A stretch of 64,000 nucleotides of DNA from Draconibacterium orientale (GTDB taxonomy: Bacteria > Bacteroidota > Bacteroidia > Bacteroidales > UBA12170). The DNA is taken from positions 1 through 64,000 of the forward strand of contig DYSN01000004.1 in the NCBI GenBank assembly GCA_020718205.1, written 5' to 3'. Made by a program: the position numbers and the translations under genes. Below the pieces are notes generated by a model. It was not told the origin of the DNA and ran no database searches. It worked only from the letters and a program-made list of their open reading frames with translations. Positions 10,064 through 18,841 of this stretch are shown here, in pieces (within the stretch, counting starts at the first letter, position 1; each line of letters starts with the position of its first letter).

Positions 10064-11317
10064 TTATAAAAATATTGCGGCTTGAAAAATAATCTGGTTG
10101 CTGTCATCCTTACCAATTAAATCTAAATGGCGGTATTCTAGCGTCAACTTGGCATTATGGCCCGATATGAGCGCATTGATACCTATACCATAATCGGTTG
10201 GCGATGAGTCTAAAGCATTGATATGCTTTTGAGTGAAAGTTACATAGGGCTGCCAGGCAAACTTTCCGTTGTTGGGCAACACCAAACCTCCCTGAAAATA
10301 CGTCACATAACCTGTAAACACATCCTGACTACCTCCGCCCAACTGATAATTTCTTCCGTAGTTATTGCTTTGGTAGGAGAAATATCCGGTAAAGGCAGCT
10401 TTTTTCTGACCAATGGGCAAATCAGTGAAGGCATCCACAGCCCAAATAAGTACATTTTCTGCGGTCTCAACCGAATCAACCAAAATTACTGAGCCTTTTG
10501 GGTGGGTTAAAAAACCGGCACCTATATTAAAAATCTTCTTCGATCCAAAATAAGAACCTACCATATAAGGTAGTTTATTGCTCTCCTGATCGAAAAACTG
10601 ATAGTTGAAATAACCAGCATAAATATTAGATGCTTTGGTTCCGAATGTTTTACGACCAATATATGAAGCTTTATCGGCTTGTGGTGCTACGGAGCCATTG
10701 GCGTCGATACTGTTCACCATGGCACTGTTCCAGGCTACTCGGTAATCGAGTTTTCCAAGTTTACCTTTGGCATAAACACCCAAATGACGGCCAAACTGAT
10801 CGGAAGTTCCTATGGTAGCCCAAGTATGACGTGCATTGTCCAATGGCAAGAAATTAAGGGTACTTTGGTTGTTCAATCTGGAAATACCATTCCAGTAATG
10901 TAAACCACCCCCCATGTACAGATATTTATTTACCTTATATTCAACCCATGCATCGTGCATAAACAATTGAGCCTGGGAACTTTGACCGGTTGGATCGAGT
11001 CCACTGGGGGTGAGACTGTTCAAACCAAAATGGGTAACAATAAGAAACCTGTCCGACAGTTGGGCAAACATGAGCAGTCGGGAACGACGCAACATAGGGG
11101 TTACAGTAAAATCGGCATCGGAGTTAACGGGCAGCTGGCCATTGAGCCAAAACTGATGCCAGTTTATCAGGCGGAAATACTTGCTGCCATCTTCGTTGAA
11201 ATTCACTTTAAATCCATTGCCATACTCGGTGGGCGCTGTTACAGTCTTTTCCTGAGCGAAAAGATTGGCTGAGGATACCAGCACCAGAAAAACTAACACA
11301 GTAATTACTCTTTTCAT
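10064..11317 (-). CDS. Outer-membrane porin-like beta-barrel protein
   Basis: Signal peptide, alternating beta-strand pattern, terminal aromatic-rich strand (IIFQAAIFL). Confidence 0.75.
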   Translation of the reverse strand: MKRVITVLVFLVLVSSANLFAQEKTVTAPTEYGNGFKVNFNEDGSKYFRLINWHQFWLNGQLPVNSDADFTVTPMLRRSRLLMFAQLSDRFLIVTHFGLNSLTPSGLDPTGQSSQAQLFMHDAWVEYKVNKYLYMGGGLHYWNGISRLNNQSTLNFLPLDNARHTWATIGTSDQFGRHLGVYAKGKLGKLDYRVAWNSAMVNSIDANGSVAPQADKASYIGRKTFGTKASNIYAGYFNYQFFDQESNKLPYMVGSYFGSKKIFNIGAGFLTHPKGSVILVDSVETAENVLIWAVDAFTDLPIGQKKAAFTGYFSYQSNNYGRNYQLGGGSQDVFTGYVTYFQGGLVLPNNGKFAWQPYVTFTQKHINALDSSPTDYGIGINALISGHNAKLTLEYRHLDLIGKDDSNQIIFQAAIFL

Positions 11318-11469
11318 AGATTTTTAAATTTAATAAATAATGATTTTGATTCTTATGGGTTAACTATCTCCAAATTAGTTCCCCATGGATTCTTATCCAA
11401 AACTTCAATATTTATTTCTAATCTAAAAATCGAATATAGTTTTCTGTTAATTATCTATATACAACAAAA

Positions 11470-11892
11470 TCAATCCCTGAAGCGCTCCCATTTAATCATC
11501 ATGTATTTATCACCTAATTCTGTGATGATAAATCCAGCCCCCGTAAGATTCTCTTTTCTTGAAACATACAAAACCAATTCAGATTGTGTCAATATCTTGT
11601 AGGTGGGGCGATAGTTCAAATGTGAAGGCCGTTTTACTTTATAGGTTTTCACCCAGTTCATCACCGATACATGACTGATTCCCAGTATTCTTTCAATCTC
11701 CCGGTAGCTTAATCCCTCCATGTACAACTGAAGAGCCTTGGTCACATAATAATCGTCCACCTTTTTACCCATTTTCTGAACGGTGAAGTAATATTTACAG
11801 GCCTTGCACTTGTATCTCTGCCTCTCCTGAACAATACCCGATTTTACGTAATCATCTGAATTACACTTGGGACAAACGATGGATTCGCTCAT
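11470..11892 (-). CDS. IS1 InsA-like zinc-ribbon / HTH protein, probably a regulator rather than a transposase
   Basis: CPKCNSDDYVKSGIVQERQRYKCKACKYYF zinc ribbon, YREIERILGISHVSVMNWVK HTH, no DDE domain; ORF track start 11976 is unlikely, MSESIV at 11892 preferred. Confidence 0.75.
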   Translation of the reverse strand: MSESIVCPKCNSDDYVKSGIVQERQRYKCKACKYYFTVQKMGKKVDDYYVTKALQLYMEGLSYREIERILGISHVSVMNWVKTYKVKRPSHLNYRPTYKILTQSELVLYVSRKENLTGAGFIITELGDKYMMIKWERFRD

Positions 11893-11895
11893 TGT

Positions 11896-11920
11896 ATATA
11901 TATTTTTAGCAAATATATAT
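11896..11920. promoter_or_regulatory. Perfect inverted repeat upstream of the zinc-ribbon HTH gene
   Basis: ATATATATTT-ttagc-AAATATATAT, ending 4 bp from the preferred start codon. Confidence 0.45.
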
Positions 11921-12063
11921 TTAATTAGCAATATAATTGATTTGGGGGGGGGAAAAATAGATTTCGATAATTGCACATAATGATATCATTATCAATATCT
12001 AAAACAATCATTAACTACCGTGATTGATTTCCGGAAAGAAAAGAAAAACCCTAAAGAAAAATT

Positions 12064-14997
12064 CTATTTATCCTTAAGCGCAGCGTACAGTATCTCCACA
12101 GGGTGAAAAGCTTCCCGCTCTGTGCCATCTTTAATCTGATGCCGGCACGAAGTACCTGCAGCCACAATGGGAACATCGTTGGGCGTATTCCGAACGGCAG
12201 GAAACAGTACCAACTCCCCTATTTGCATGGACAACTCGTAATGCTCCGCCTCATAGCCAAAACTTCCCGCCATTCCACAACAACCACTGGGAATCTCTTC
12301 CACTTTATAGTTTTTGGGTATGCTCAGCATCTTTAAAGTAGCCGAAGTCCCTGTCAAAGCCTTTTGCTGACAATGTCCGTGAAATTTTATCTGTTGATGT
12401 TCATCACTAAACTGTTCCGGTTTAATATGACCCATTTCCAAAGCTCTCACCATAAACTCTTCTACGGTTAAACTATTCTTTGCCAGCTCTTTGGCTTTTT
12501 CTATTAGTTTTTCTGAAACCAGTTCAGGATACTCATCTCTAAAGGTTAGAATGGTGGAAGGCTCCACTCCAATCAGGGGATGCTCCGAACTAACAAGCTT
12601 GCTAAGGTGCTTCACATTGGCCTCTGCTATTTTGCGGGCTTTTCGAATCAATCCCTTGCTTAAGTATGTTCGGCCACTGTCCACATGCTTGGGTATTATC
12701 ACTTTGTAGCCCAGACTGTTGAGCAATAAAATGGTTTTTATTCCTATCTCCGAATCATTAAAATTGGTAAACTCGTCGTTGAACAAATAAACCATGCGGG
12801 TGGCAGATTCCTGTTTTTGCTGATGCTTGCCAAACCATTTTTTTACTGTTGTTCCTGAAAGTGCTGGTAATTTCCGTTTGGGAGCAAACCCCAGCATCTT
12901 CATCACCATTTTCGCTCCCCAAAAATTCATCGAAGCATTGTAAATGCGGGGGAAAAAGGAAGCCATCCGGTTAATTTCGGTTATATGAGCTATGAGATTG
13001 CTTCTGAGTGGAACCCCGTTGGCATCGTAATAATGTTGCAAAAACTCGGCTTTGAGCTTGGCCACGTCCACATTCGACGGGCACTCCGATTTACAAGCCT
13101 TGCAACTCAGGCAAAGGTCGAGCACTTCGTAAATTTCGTCGTGATCAAAAGGATTGGGTTTTTCGGAGCGGCTTAGAAACTCGCGGAGAATATTGGCTCT
13201 GGCTCGTGTGGTATTTTTCTCATTTCGCGTGGCCTGATAGCTGGGGCACATGGTTCCGCCAATGATATGCGATTTGCGGCAGTCACCAGAGCCATTGCAA
13301 CGCTCAGCAGACCGTAGCATTCCCGGTCCCTGATCGAACCGAAAATAGGTTTCCGGCTCCGGTTTTTCTTCCACCCCTTCATAACGCAACGATGAGTTCA
13401 TGGGTGGTGTTTTTATAATTTTGTTGGGATTGAAAATATGCTCCGGATCCCAGGCATTTTTAACATCTTCGAACAAACTCATGATGTGGTCGCCCATCAT
13501 CAGCGGGATAAACTCGCCCCTCAATCGTCCGTCGCCATGTTCCCCTGAAAGGGAGCCTTTGTATTTTTTTACAATCACTGCGGTATCGTGGGCAATTTTT
13601 TGAAATAGCTCCACATCGGCAGGATCTTTCAAATTCAACACGGGTCGCAGGTGAAGCTCGCCAGTGGCAATATGGGCATAATAGACACAGGTTTTATTAT
13701 ATCGGGCCAGCATGGCATCTATTTCATCGATAAATCCGGGCAATACTTCAGGATTGACAGCGGTATCTTCTATAACCGGCACAGGCTTGGCGTCGCCAAC
13801 CATATTCGACAAAACCCCAAGACCTGCCTTACGTAAATTCCAAACCTTGGCCATGTCTTTGCCTGTAACCACCGGAAAATGAAATCCATAGCCCGCAGCT
13901 TTCATTTCCTGCTCCATGGCTTTCGATTTCTCTATAATTTGCTCCGGAATATCCTCTGCAAATTCAACGATAAGAATGGCTCCCGGATCGCCAATTACGA
14001 AAAACCTGTTTTTATCCTGTTCTTTATTTACCTTGGTCAAATCCATAATGGTTTTATCCATCAGCTCCACCGAATAGGGCTGATATTCCAAGGCAATTAA
14101 ATTGGCCAAAAGAGATTCTTTAACGCTGTTTAAGTGAACGCAAACCAGCGCTTTATGCTTGGGTGGAAGCGGAACCAGATTGAGCTTGATTTCTGTGGCA
14201 AAAGCCAAAGTTCCTTCTGAACCCGCCAAAAGCTTGCAAAAATTAAAAGGATTGACTGCCGAAGAATATCGTTCGGAGTCTAGCAGCAAATCGATTGCAT
14301 AACCTGTATTACGTCGTTCAAGAGATTTATCGGGATAGTTATCAAGAATTTCCTGCTGGTTTTTGGGGTTCTTTAAAATCGCATCAATGTTCTGATAAAT
14401 CGCAGATTCTAAGGTATTTCCTTTGAGCTTTTCATCAAATTCTGCTTTACTGACCGGTTTAAAAACCACTTCGCTTCCATCGCTCAGAAAGGCGGTAACT
14501 TCGAGCGTATGATCGCGGGTACTTCCATAAATGAGACTGTGAGATCCACAAGCATTGTTGCCCACCATTCCGCCAATCATGCAGCGGTTGCTGGTGCTGG
14601 TCTCCGGACCAAAAAACAGACCATAAGGTTCGAGAGCCATGTTCAGCTCATCGCGAACCACACCTGGTTCAACCCTGGCCCAACGTTCAATGGGGTTAAT
14701 CTCCAGAATATTGCGGAAATGTTTCGAAATATCAACTACAATACCATTGCCTACAACTTGTCCGGCCAAACTGGTTCCGGCAGCTCTTGGAATAAGAGCC
14801 AAATGGTGTTCGCGGGCAAACTTGATGAGTTTTTCAATGTCCTCCTTGTCTTTTGGAATGGCAACAGCCAAAGGCTTTTCCCTATAGGCCGATGCATCTG
14901 TGGCGTAGAGAATGCGGTGGGTTTCATCGGCAAAAAATTCACCCTTAAACTGAGCTTTAATTTGTATAAAAAGGGGGATTAATGACTTATTTTTCAT
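12064..14997 (-). CDS. FAD-linked oxidase / Fe-S dehydrogenase (YdiJ or D-2-hydroxyacid dehydrogenase-like)
   Basis: FAD-binding_4 region (PRAAGTSLAGQVVG), CLSCKACKSECPSNVDV, C-terminal CCG domain (IPSGCCGMAGSFGYE); MKNKSL start at 14997 preferred over 15114. Confidence 0.88.
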   Translation of the reverse strand: MKNKSLIPLFIQIKAQFKGEFFADETHRILYATDASAYREKPLAVAIPKDKEDIEKLIKFAREHHLALIPRAAGTSLAGQVVGNGIVVDISKHFRNILEINPIERWARVEPGVVRDELNMALEPYGLFFGPETSTSNRCMIGGMVGNNACGSHSLIYGSTRDHTLEVTAFLSDGSEVVFKPVSKAEFDEKLKGNTLESAIYQNIDAILKNPKNQQEILDNYPDKSLERRNTGYAIDLLLDSERYSSAVNPFNFCKLLAGSEGTLAFATEIKLNLVPLPPKHKALVCVHLNSVKESLLANLIALEYQPYSVELMDKTIMDLTKVNKEQDKNRFFVIGDPGAILIVEFAEDIPEQIIEKSKAMEQEMKAAGYGFHFPVVTGKDMAKVWNLRKAGLGVLSNMVGDAKPVPVIEDTAVNPEVLPGFIDEIDAMLARYNKTCVYYAHIATGELHLRPVLNLKDPADVELFQKIAHDTAVIVKKYKGSLSGEHGDGRLRGEFIPLMMGDHIMSLFEDVKNAWDPEHIFNPNKIIKTPPMNSSLRYEGVEEKPEPETYFRFDQGPGMLRSAERCNGSGDCRKSHIIGGTMCPSYQATRNEKNTTRARANILREFLSRSEKPNPFDHDEIYEVLDLCLSCKACKSECPSNVDVAKLKAEFLQHYYDANGVPLRSNLIAHITEINRMASFFPRIYNASMNFWGAKMVMKMLGFAPKRKLPALSGTTVKKWFGKHQQKQESATRMVYLFNDEFTNFNDSEIGIKTILLLNSLGYKVIIPKHVDSGRTYLSKGLIRKARKIAEANVKHLSKLVSSEHPLIGVEPSTILTFRDEYPELVSEKLIEKAKELAKNSLTVEEFMVRALEMGHIKPEQFSDEHQQIKFHGHCQQKALTGTSATLKMLSIPKNYKVEEIPSGCCGMAGSFGYEAEHYELSMQIGELVLFPAVRNTPNDVPIVAAGTSCRHQIKDGTEREAFHPVEILYAALKDK

Positions 14998-15070
14998 TTT
15001 GGGACATTTAGACGGTAAAATTAAAAAATCTAACCGCATTAATATTTGAATAACAAATTTGTTTTCAATA

Positions 15071-15101
15071 AAAAAGCCACTGGAGGTTAATCCAATGGCT
15101 T
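15071..15101 (-). terminator. Intrinsic terminator downstream of rny
   Basis: AAGCCATTGG..CCAGTGGCTTTTTT on the minus strand. Confidence 0.75.
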
Positions 15102-15122
15102 CTGAGTTATTCATTAAGGTAA

Positions 15123-16664
15123 TTATTTCGCGTAGCTTATAGCTCTGGTTTCTCTGATAACAGTGATTTTAATTTGTCCGGGATATTTCATTTCATCCTG
15201 AATTTTCTTGGACAAATCGTAGGATAGTTCAGCGGCTTTACTGTCGTCGATTTGGTCGGCACCCACAATTACGCGGAGTTCTCTACCGGCCTGAATTGCG
15301 TAGGTTTTCACAACACCTTCATATTCTCGAGCCATGCTTTCGAGTTTCTTCAATCGCTGAATATAGGCTTCTACCACTTCGCGGCGAGCACCTGGTCTTG
15401 CACCCGAAATGGCATCACAAACCTGAACAATGGGCGAAAGTAGGCTGGTCATCTCTATTTCATCGTGGTGCGATGCAATGGCATTCACCACATCGTCGCT
15501 CTCTTTATACTTTTCGGCCAATTTACCACCCAAAAGTGCATGGGGCAATTCAGGCTCATTATCAGGCACTTTGCCTATATCGTGAAGCAATCCTGCACGT
15601 TTGGCTTTTTTAGGATCCAAACCGAGCTCACTGGCCATGGTGGCACATAGATTGGCAACTTCGCGGCTGTGCTGAAGTAGATTCTGTCCATAGCTGGAAC
15701 GATATTTCATCCTGCCCACCATACGCATCAATTCGGGATGCATGTTGTGAATTCCCAAATCAATTAATGTTCGTTTTCCGGTTTCGATAATGTCTTTTTC
15801 TAATTGTTTTTTCGTTTTGGTAACGACTTCTTCGATGCGGGCGGGGTGAATACGACCATCGGTAACCAGTTTTTGCAGCGAAAGGCGAGCCACTTCGCGG
15901 CGTACGGGGTCGAAGCCCGAGAGAATGATGGCATCCGGAGAGTCGTCGATAATGATTTCGATACCGGTAAGAGCTTCCAGTGCCCTGATATTTCGTCCTT
16001 CGCGACCAATGATACGTCCTTTTACTTCATCGCTTTCGAGGGGGAATACAGAAACGCTGTTTTCGATGGCGTGCTCGGCTGCGGTTCGCTGAATGGATTC
16101 AATCACGATTTTCTTTGCTTCCTGGTCAGCAGAAAGCTTGGCTTCTTCAATGATATCGTTCACATAAACCATGGCATTTGCTTTGGCTTCATCCTTAATT
16201 TTTTCGATAAGTTGAACTTTGGCATCGGCGGTACTTAAACCAGAAATGGCTTCAAGTTGTTGGATTTGAGATTGAATCATTTTTTCGAGATTCTCATCTT
16301 TGGCCTGAACAATTTGCAATTGCTGGCTAAGATTTTCGCGGATAACTTTTACCTCCTGATTTTTCTTGTTGAGGTCTTCGAGCCTTTGATTAATGGAATT
16401 TTCTTTTTGCTTTATTCTGGATTCGGCCTTGTTGATGGCACTATTTTTTCCTTGAATAATGCTTTCGTGTTCAGTTTTTAGTTGTAAAAACTTTTCTTTG
16501 GCCTGAAGTATCTTTTCTTTCTTGATTACTTCGCCTTTTTCTTCAGCTTCCTGCAGCAGATGGATGCTTTTCTTTTCAACGGCTTTTCTAACCACTATAG
16601 TGGCCATAAAAAAGCCCAGACCGGCACCTATTACTAAGAAAACTGCGTACAATATCACAGTCAT
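15123..16664 (-). CDS. rny: Ribonuclease Y
   Basis: N-terminal TM, coiled coil, KH domain ([26 protein letters not shown]), HD domain ([12 protein letters not shown]). Confidence 0.96.
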   Translation of the reverse strand: MTVILYAVFLVIGAGLGFFMATIVVRKAVEKKSIHLLQEAEEKGEVIKKEKILQAKEKFLQLKTEHESIIQGKNSAINKAESRIKQKENSINQRLEDLNKKNQEVKVIRENLSQQLQIVQAKDENLEKMIQSQIQQLEAISGLSTADAKVQLIEKIKDEAKANAMVYVNDIIEEAKLSADQEAKKIVIESIQRTAAEHAIENSVSVFPLESDEVKGRIIGREGRNIRALEALTGIEIIIDDSPDAIILSGFDPVRREVARLSLQKLVTDGRIHPARIEEVVTKTKKQLEKDIIETGKRTLIDLGIHNMHPELMRMVGRMKYRSSYGQNLLQHSREVANLCATMASELGLDPKKAKRAGLLHDIGKVPDNEPELPHALLGGKLAEKYKESDDVVNAIASHHDEIEMTSLLSPIVQVCDAISGARPGARREVVEAYIQRLKKLESMAREYEGVVKTYAIQAGRELRVIVGADQIDDSKAAELSYDLSKKIQDEMKYPGQIKITVIRETRAISYAK

Positions 16665-16722
16665 AATTTAATGTTTTATAAGTAGTTCGGGCAATGTAAT
16701 GGGCGGTAAAAAAAGAAAAAAA

Positions 16723-16904
16723 CCGCATAATTCCCGGAGTTGTAAACCCCTTTATTTTCATTTATAGGGCTGCCTGGTGCCTCGAACGTCCACTGACCGG
16801 AAAACCGATACCCTTTGACGGGTTGAGGCCTGTTCTAATTACCTTTATAGAGCTTATCCCTAATTGTAGTAATGTTGAATTTACATACATAAGAAATTAT
16901 GCGG
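16723..16904 (-). ncRNA. ssrS: 6S-type RNA between zapA and rny
   Basis: ~182-nt unit closed by a perfect 10-bp stem (CCGCATAATT at 5' end, AATTATGCGG at 3' end, minus strand), followed by TTTTTTTCTTTTTTT; GC-rich internal arms (GGCCTCAACCCGTCAAAGGG..GTGGACGTTCGAGGCACC); zapA neighbourhood. Confidence 0.75.
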
Positions 16905-16936
16905 AATATTTTTTCAAAGAACTATGTTTTAATCTT

Positions 16937-17227
16937 TTATATCTCCTGAGCATTTAAAAACTCATCAATTTCCTGCAAATTTCCTATGAGCTTTCCGTCT
17001 CTGTAGTCGATTTGCGATTGTAAAGATAAACTATTATTCGCTAAATGCAAGGAAATCATGGCTAATAAATCCTGAAAATCGTTGTAGTGATATTTACTGC
17101 TGTATTCACTAATCAATTTCCCGATATGCTCTGCCGATTTACGAATAACTTCTTCATCTTCTTCTGATTCTATTTTTAGTCTGTAAGGTCTGTTTGCTAT
17201 GGTAACCTTGATATAATGCTCAACCAT
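16937..17227 (-). CDS. zapA: Cell division protein ZapA
   Basis: 96 aa ZapA-family sequence (VTIANRPYRLKIESEEDEEVIRKSAEHI). Confidence 0.85.
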   Translation of the reverse strand: MVEHYIKVTIANRPYRLKIESEEDEEVIRKSAEHIGKLISEYSSKYHYNDFQDLLAMISLHLANNSLSLQSQIDYRDGKLIGNLQEIDEFLNAQEI

Positions 17228-17231
17228 CAGA

Positions 17232-17519
17232 CTATTTATTTAAAAGATTTAAACTTTTGTCAATTCTCCGCACCAACTCATCAATGACCACAAGGTTTTT
17301 TTCCCTGTCTTCATCCGAACCAATGGTTTTATTTATTTTTAATTCATCAAACTCCATCTGTAGCTTTTGCAATAACTCATCCTGACTTATCAGCTCGTTC
17401 TTCAGCTTTAGATTTTGATGTTTTAAACTCTCGATTTCTAATGTTAACCTTTTATTATGATCAACGAGCAGTTTGACTTTATAGTAGATACCCGAAATCA
17501 GTGTGCTTGCATCTTTCAT
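17232..17519 (-). CDS. Small coiled-coil protein upstream of zapA
   Basis: 95 aa heptad-rich; 4 bp upstream of zapA. Confidence 0.7.
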   Translation of the reverse strand: MKDASTLISGIYYKVKLLVDHNKRLTLEIESLKHQNLKLKNELISQDELLQKLQMEFDELKINKTIGSDEDREKNLVVIDELVRRIDKSLNLLNK

Positions 17520-17625
17520 AAACCAAATTAACCAAATCTTAATTGCAAATATATACGAGTTTTTTAATTAATGCAAGATTATTGTAAGATGTGGGACGAC
17601 CAATTTAGGGTTTGCCTGCAAACTG

Positions 17626-18831
17626 TTATCTGGGGGCTTGATTTCGGTAATACTCCAGCGTTAAATCGGCTCTGTTGGTGAACATTCCATCGCATCGTGA
17701 ACCATATTGAATCATTTGCCAATTGGAATCGAAACTGTAGGGATGAATGAGAAAATTCCGGCTTCGTATCCATCGATAGTTTTCGTCGTTAAGCAAGTCG
17801 GCATAGTTGTTGGGTTCGCCCGAAATACTTGGCCCAATGATGTGTGCTCCATGGTCTTTGGCCCATTTAAGGTTTTCGAAATAATAGGTAATATTGTTCT
17901 CAACCAATTTATAATCGCCCAGCCAAAGCAAAAAGGTGGTGGGGATTTTCCCATGAAAAAGTTTATTTAGTTTTTTCAAACTTTCGGGCGAAAAGGTTTG
18001 AAGCATAATCCGCGCCGAGGTTTCTCCCACATTCACTTTGCCATCCTTTCGCACCAAAGTATCACTCACCGGATGTGTTATGTTATTCCAGCCCAATCGT
18101 GTAAGCTCGTTAAACAAATCTTTCTCGATTTCCGGAAAAAGTCCTGGCTCCTTAGTTTCGATATAAATGCCTGGCTTATGGCCTGAATATGCAGAATCCT
18201 GAACATAATAAAATACATACTCAGTTTTGCCATTTTTGGTGAGTTTCTCATAGAGTCGCTCTCCATTTTCACGTTTTGCTATTCGATATCCCTGAGCAAT
18301 TCGCATAACGTCTTCAAGAACCAAAACCCCCTGATAACCACCAATATAGGCCGGACTTATCAAGTTGGGACTGTTAACCGATTTACCGCTATTGTCGAAA
18401 TAAAGTGGAATAGAAGAGATTGCAACAACGGGTGCCATGGCCGAGAATTCGATTTGTGCCTGCTCCGGATTTTTTTCGTTAAACCAGCTTCCAGCATCCA
18501 ATTTCAGAAGCTCTTCCAGGGTGAAGTCGGAAACTGCCACCTTGGCCATTTCCGGATAAATGGTTGATATATTGGTGGTTCTGGTTAGATTTTCGTCATG
18601 AAGGGCAATCAGCACTCCATCTTTGGTTCTTTGAATATCCACTTCGAGATAATCAGCTCCTATTTCGCGAGCCCAGCGGTAGGCTGCCTCGGTTTCTTCG
18701 GGTGCCCAATACGTTGTTCCGCGGTGGGCAATAACAATATCACGGGGAATGAATATCTCTTGTTTCGACGTGTTCATTTTGCAAGACATGAAAATGGATG
18801 TCATCAGGATTAAAAAGACCGTTGTTTTCAT
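17626..18831 (-). CDS. Glycerophosphodiester phosphodiesterase lipoprotein
   Basis: IAHRGTTYWAPEETEAAYRWAREIGADYLEVDIQRTKDGVLIALHDENLTRTTN. Confidence 0.92.
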   Translation of the reverse strand: MKTTVFLILMTSIFMSCKMNTSKQEIFIPRDIVIAHRGTTYWAPEETEAAYRWAREIGADYLEVDIQRTKDGVLIALHDENLTRTTNISTIYPEMAKVAVSDFTLEELLKLDAGSWFNEKNPEQAQIEFSAMAPVVAISSIPLYFDNSGKSVNSPNLISPAYIGGYQGVLVLEDVMRIAQGYRIAKRENGERLYEKLTKNGKTEYVFYYVQDSAYSGHKPGIYIETKEPGLFPEIEKDLFNELTRLGWNNITHPVSDTLVRKDGKVNVGETSARIMLQTFSPESLKKLNKLFHGKIPTTFLLWLGDYKLVENNITYYFENLKWAKDHGAHIIGPSISGEPNNYADLLNDENYRWIRSRNFLIHPYSFDSNWQMIQYGSRCDGMFTNRADLTLEYYRNQAPR

Positions 18832-18841
18832 AGTTCATGAT

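Noticed and set aside
11470-11976. Intact insertion sequence around the InsA-like protein
   Set aside because: No InsB/DDE ORF, no terminal inverted repeats or target duplication seen; the protein has its own C-terminal domain, so a regulator is more likely.
14509-14982. 157-aa plus-strand ORF
   Set aside because: Antisense to the FAD/Fe-S dehydrogenase.
15804-16238. 144-aa plus-strand ORF
   Set aside because: Antisense to rny KH/HD region.
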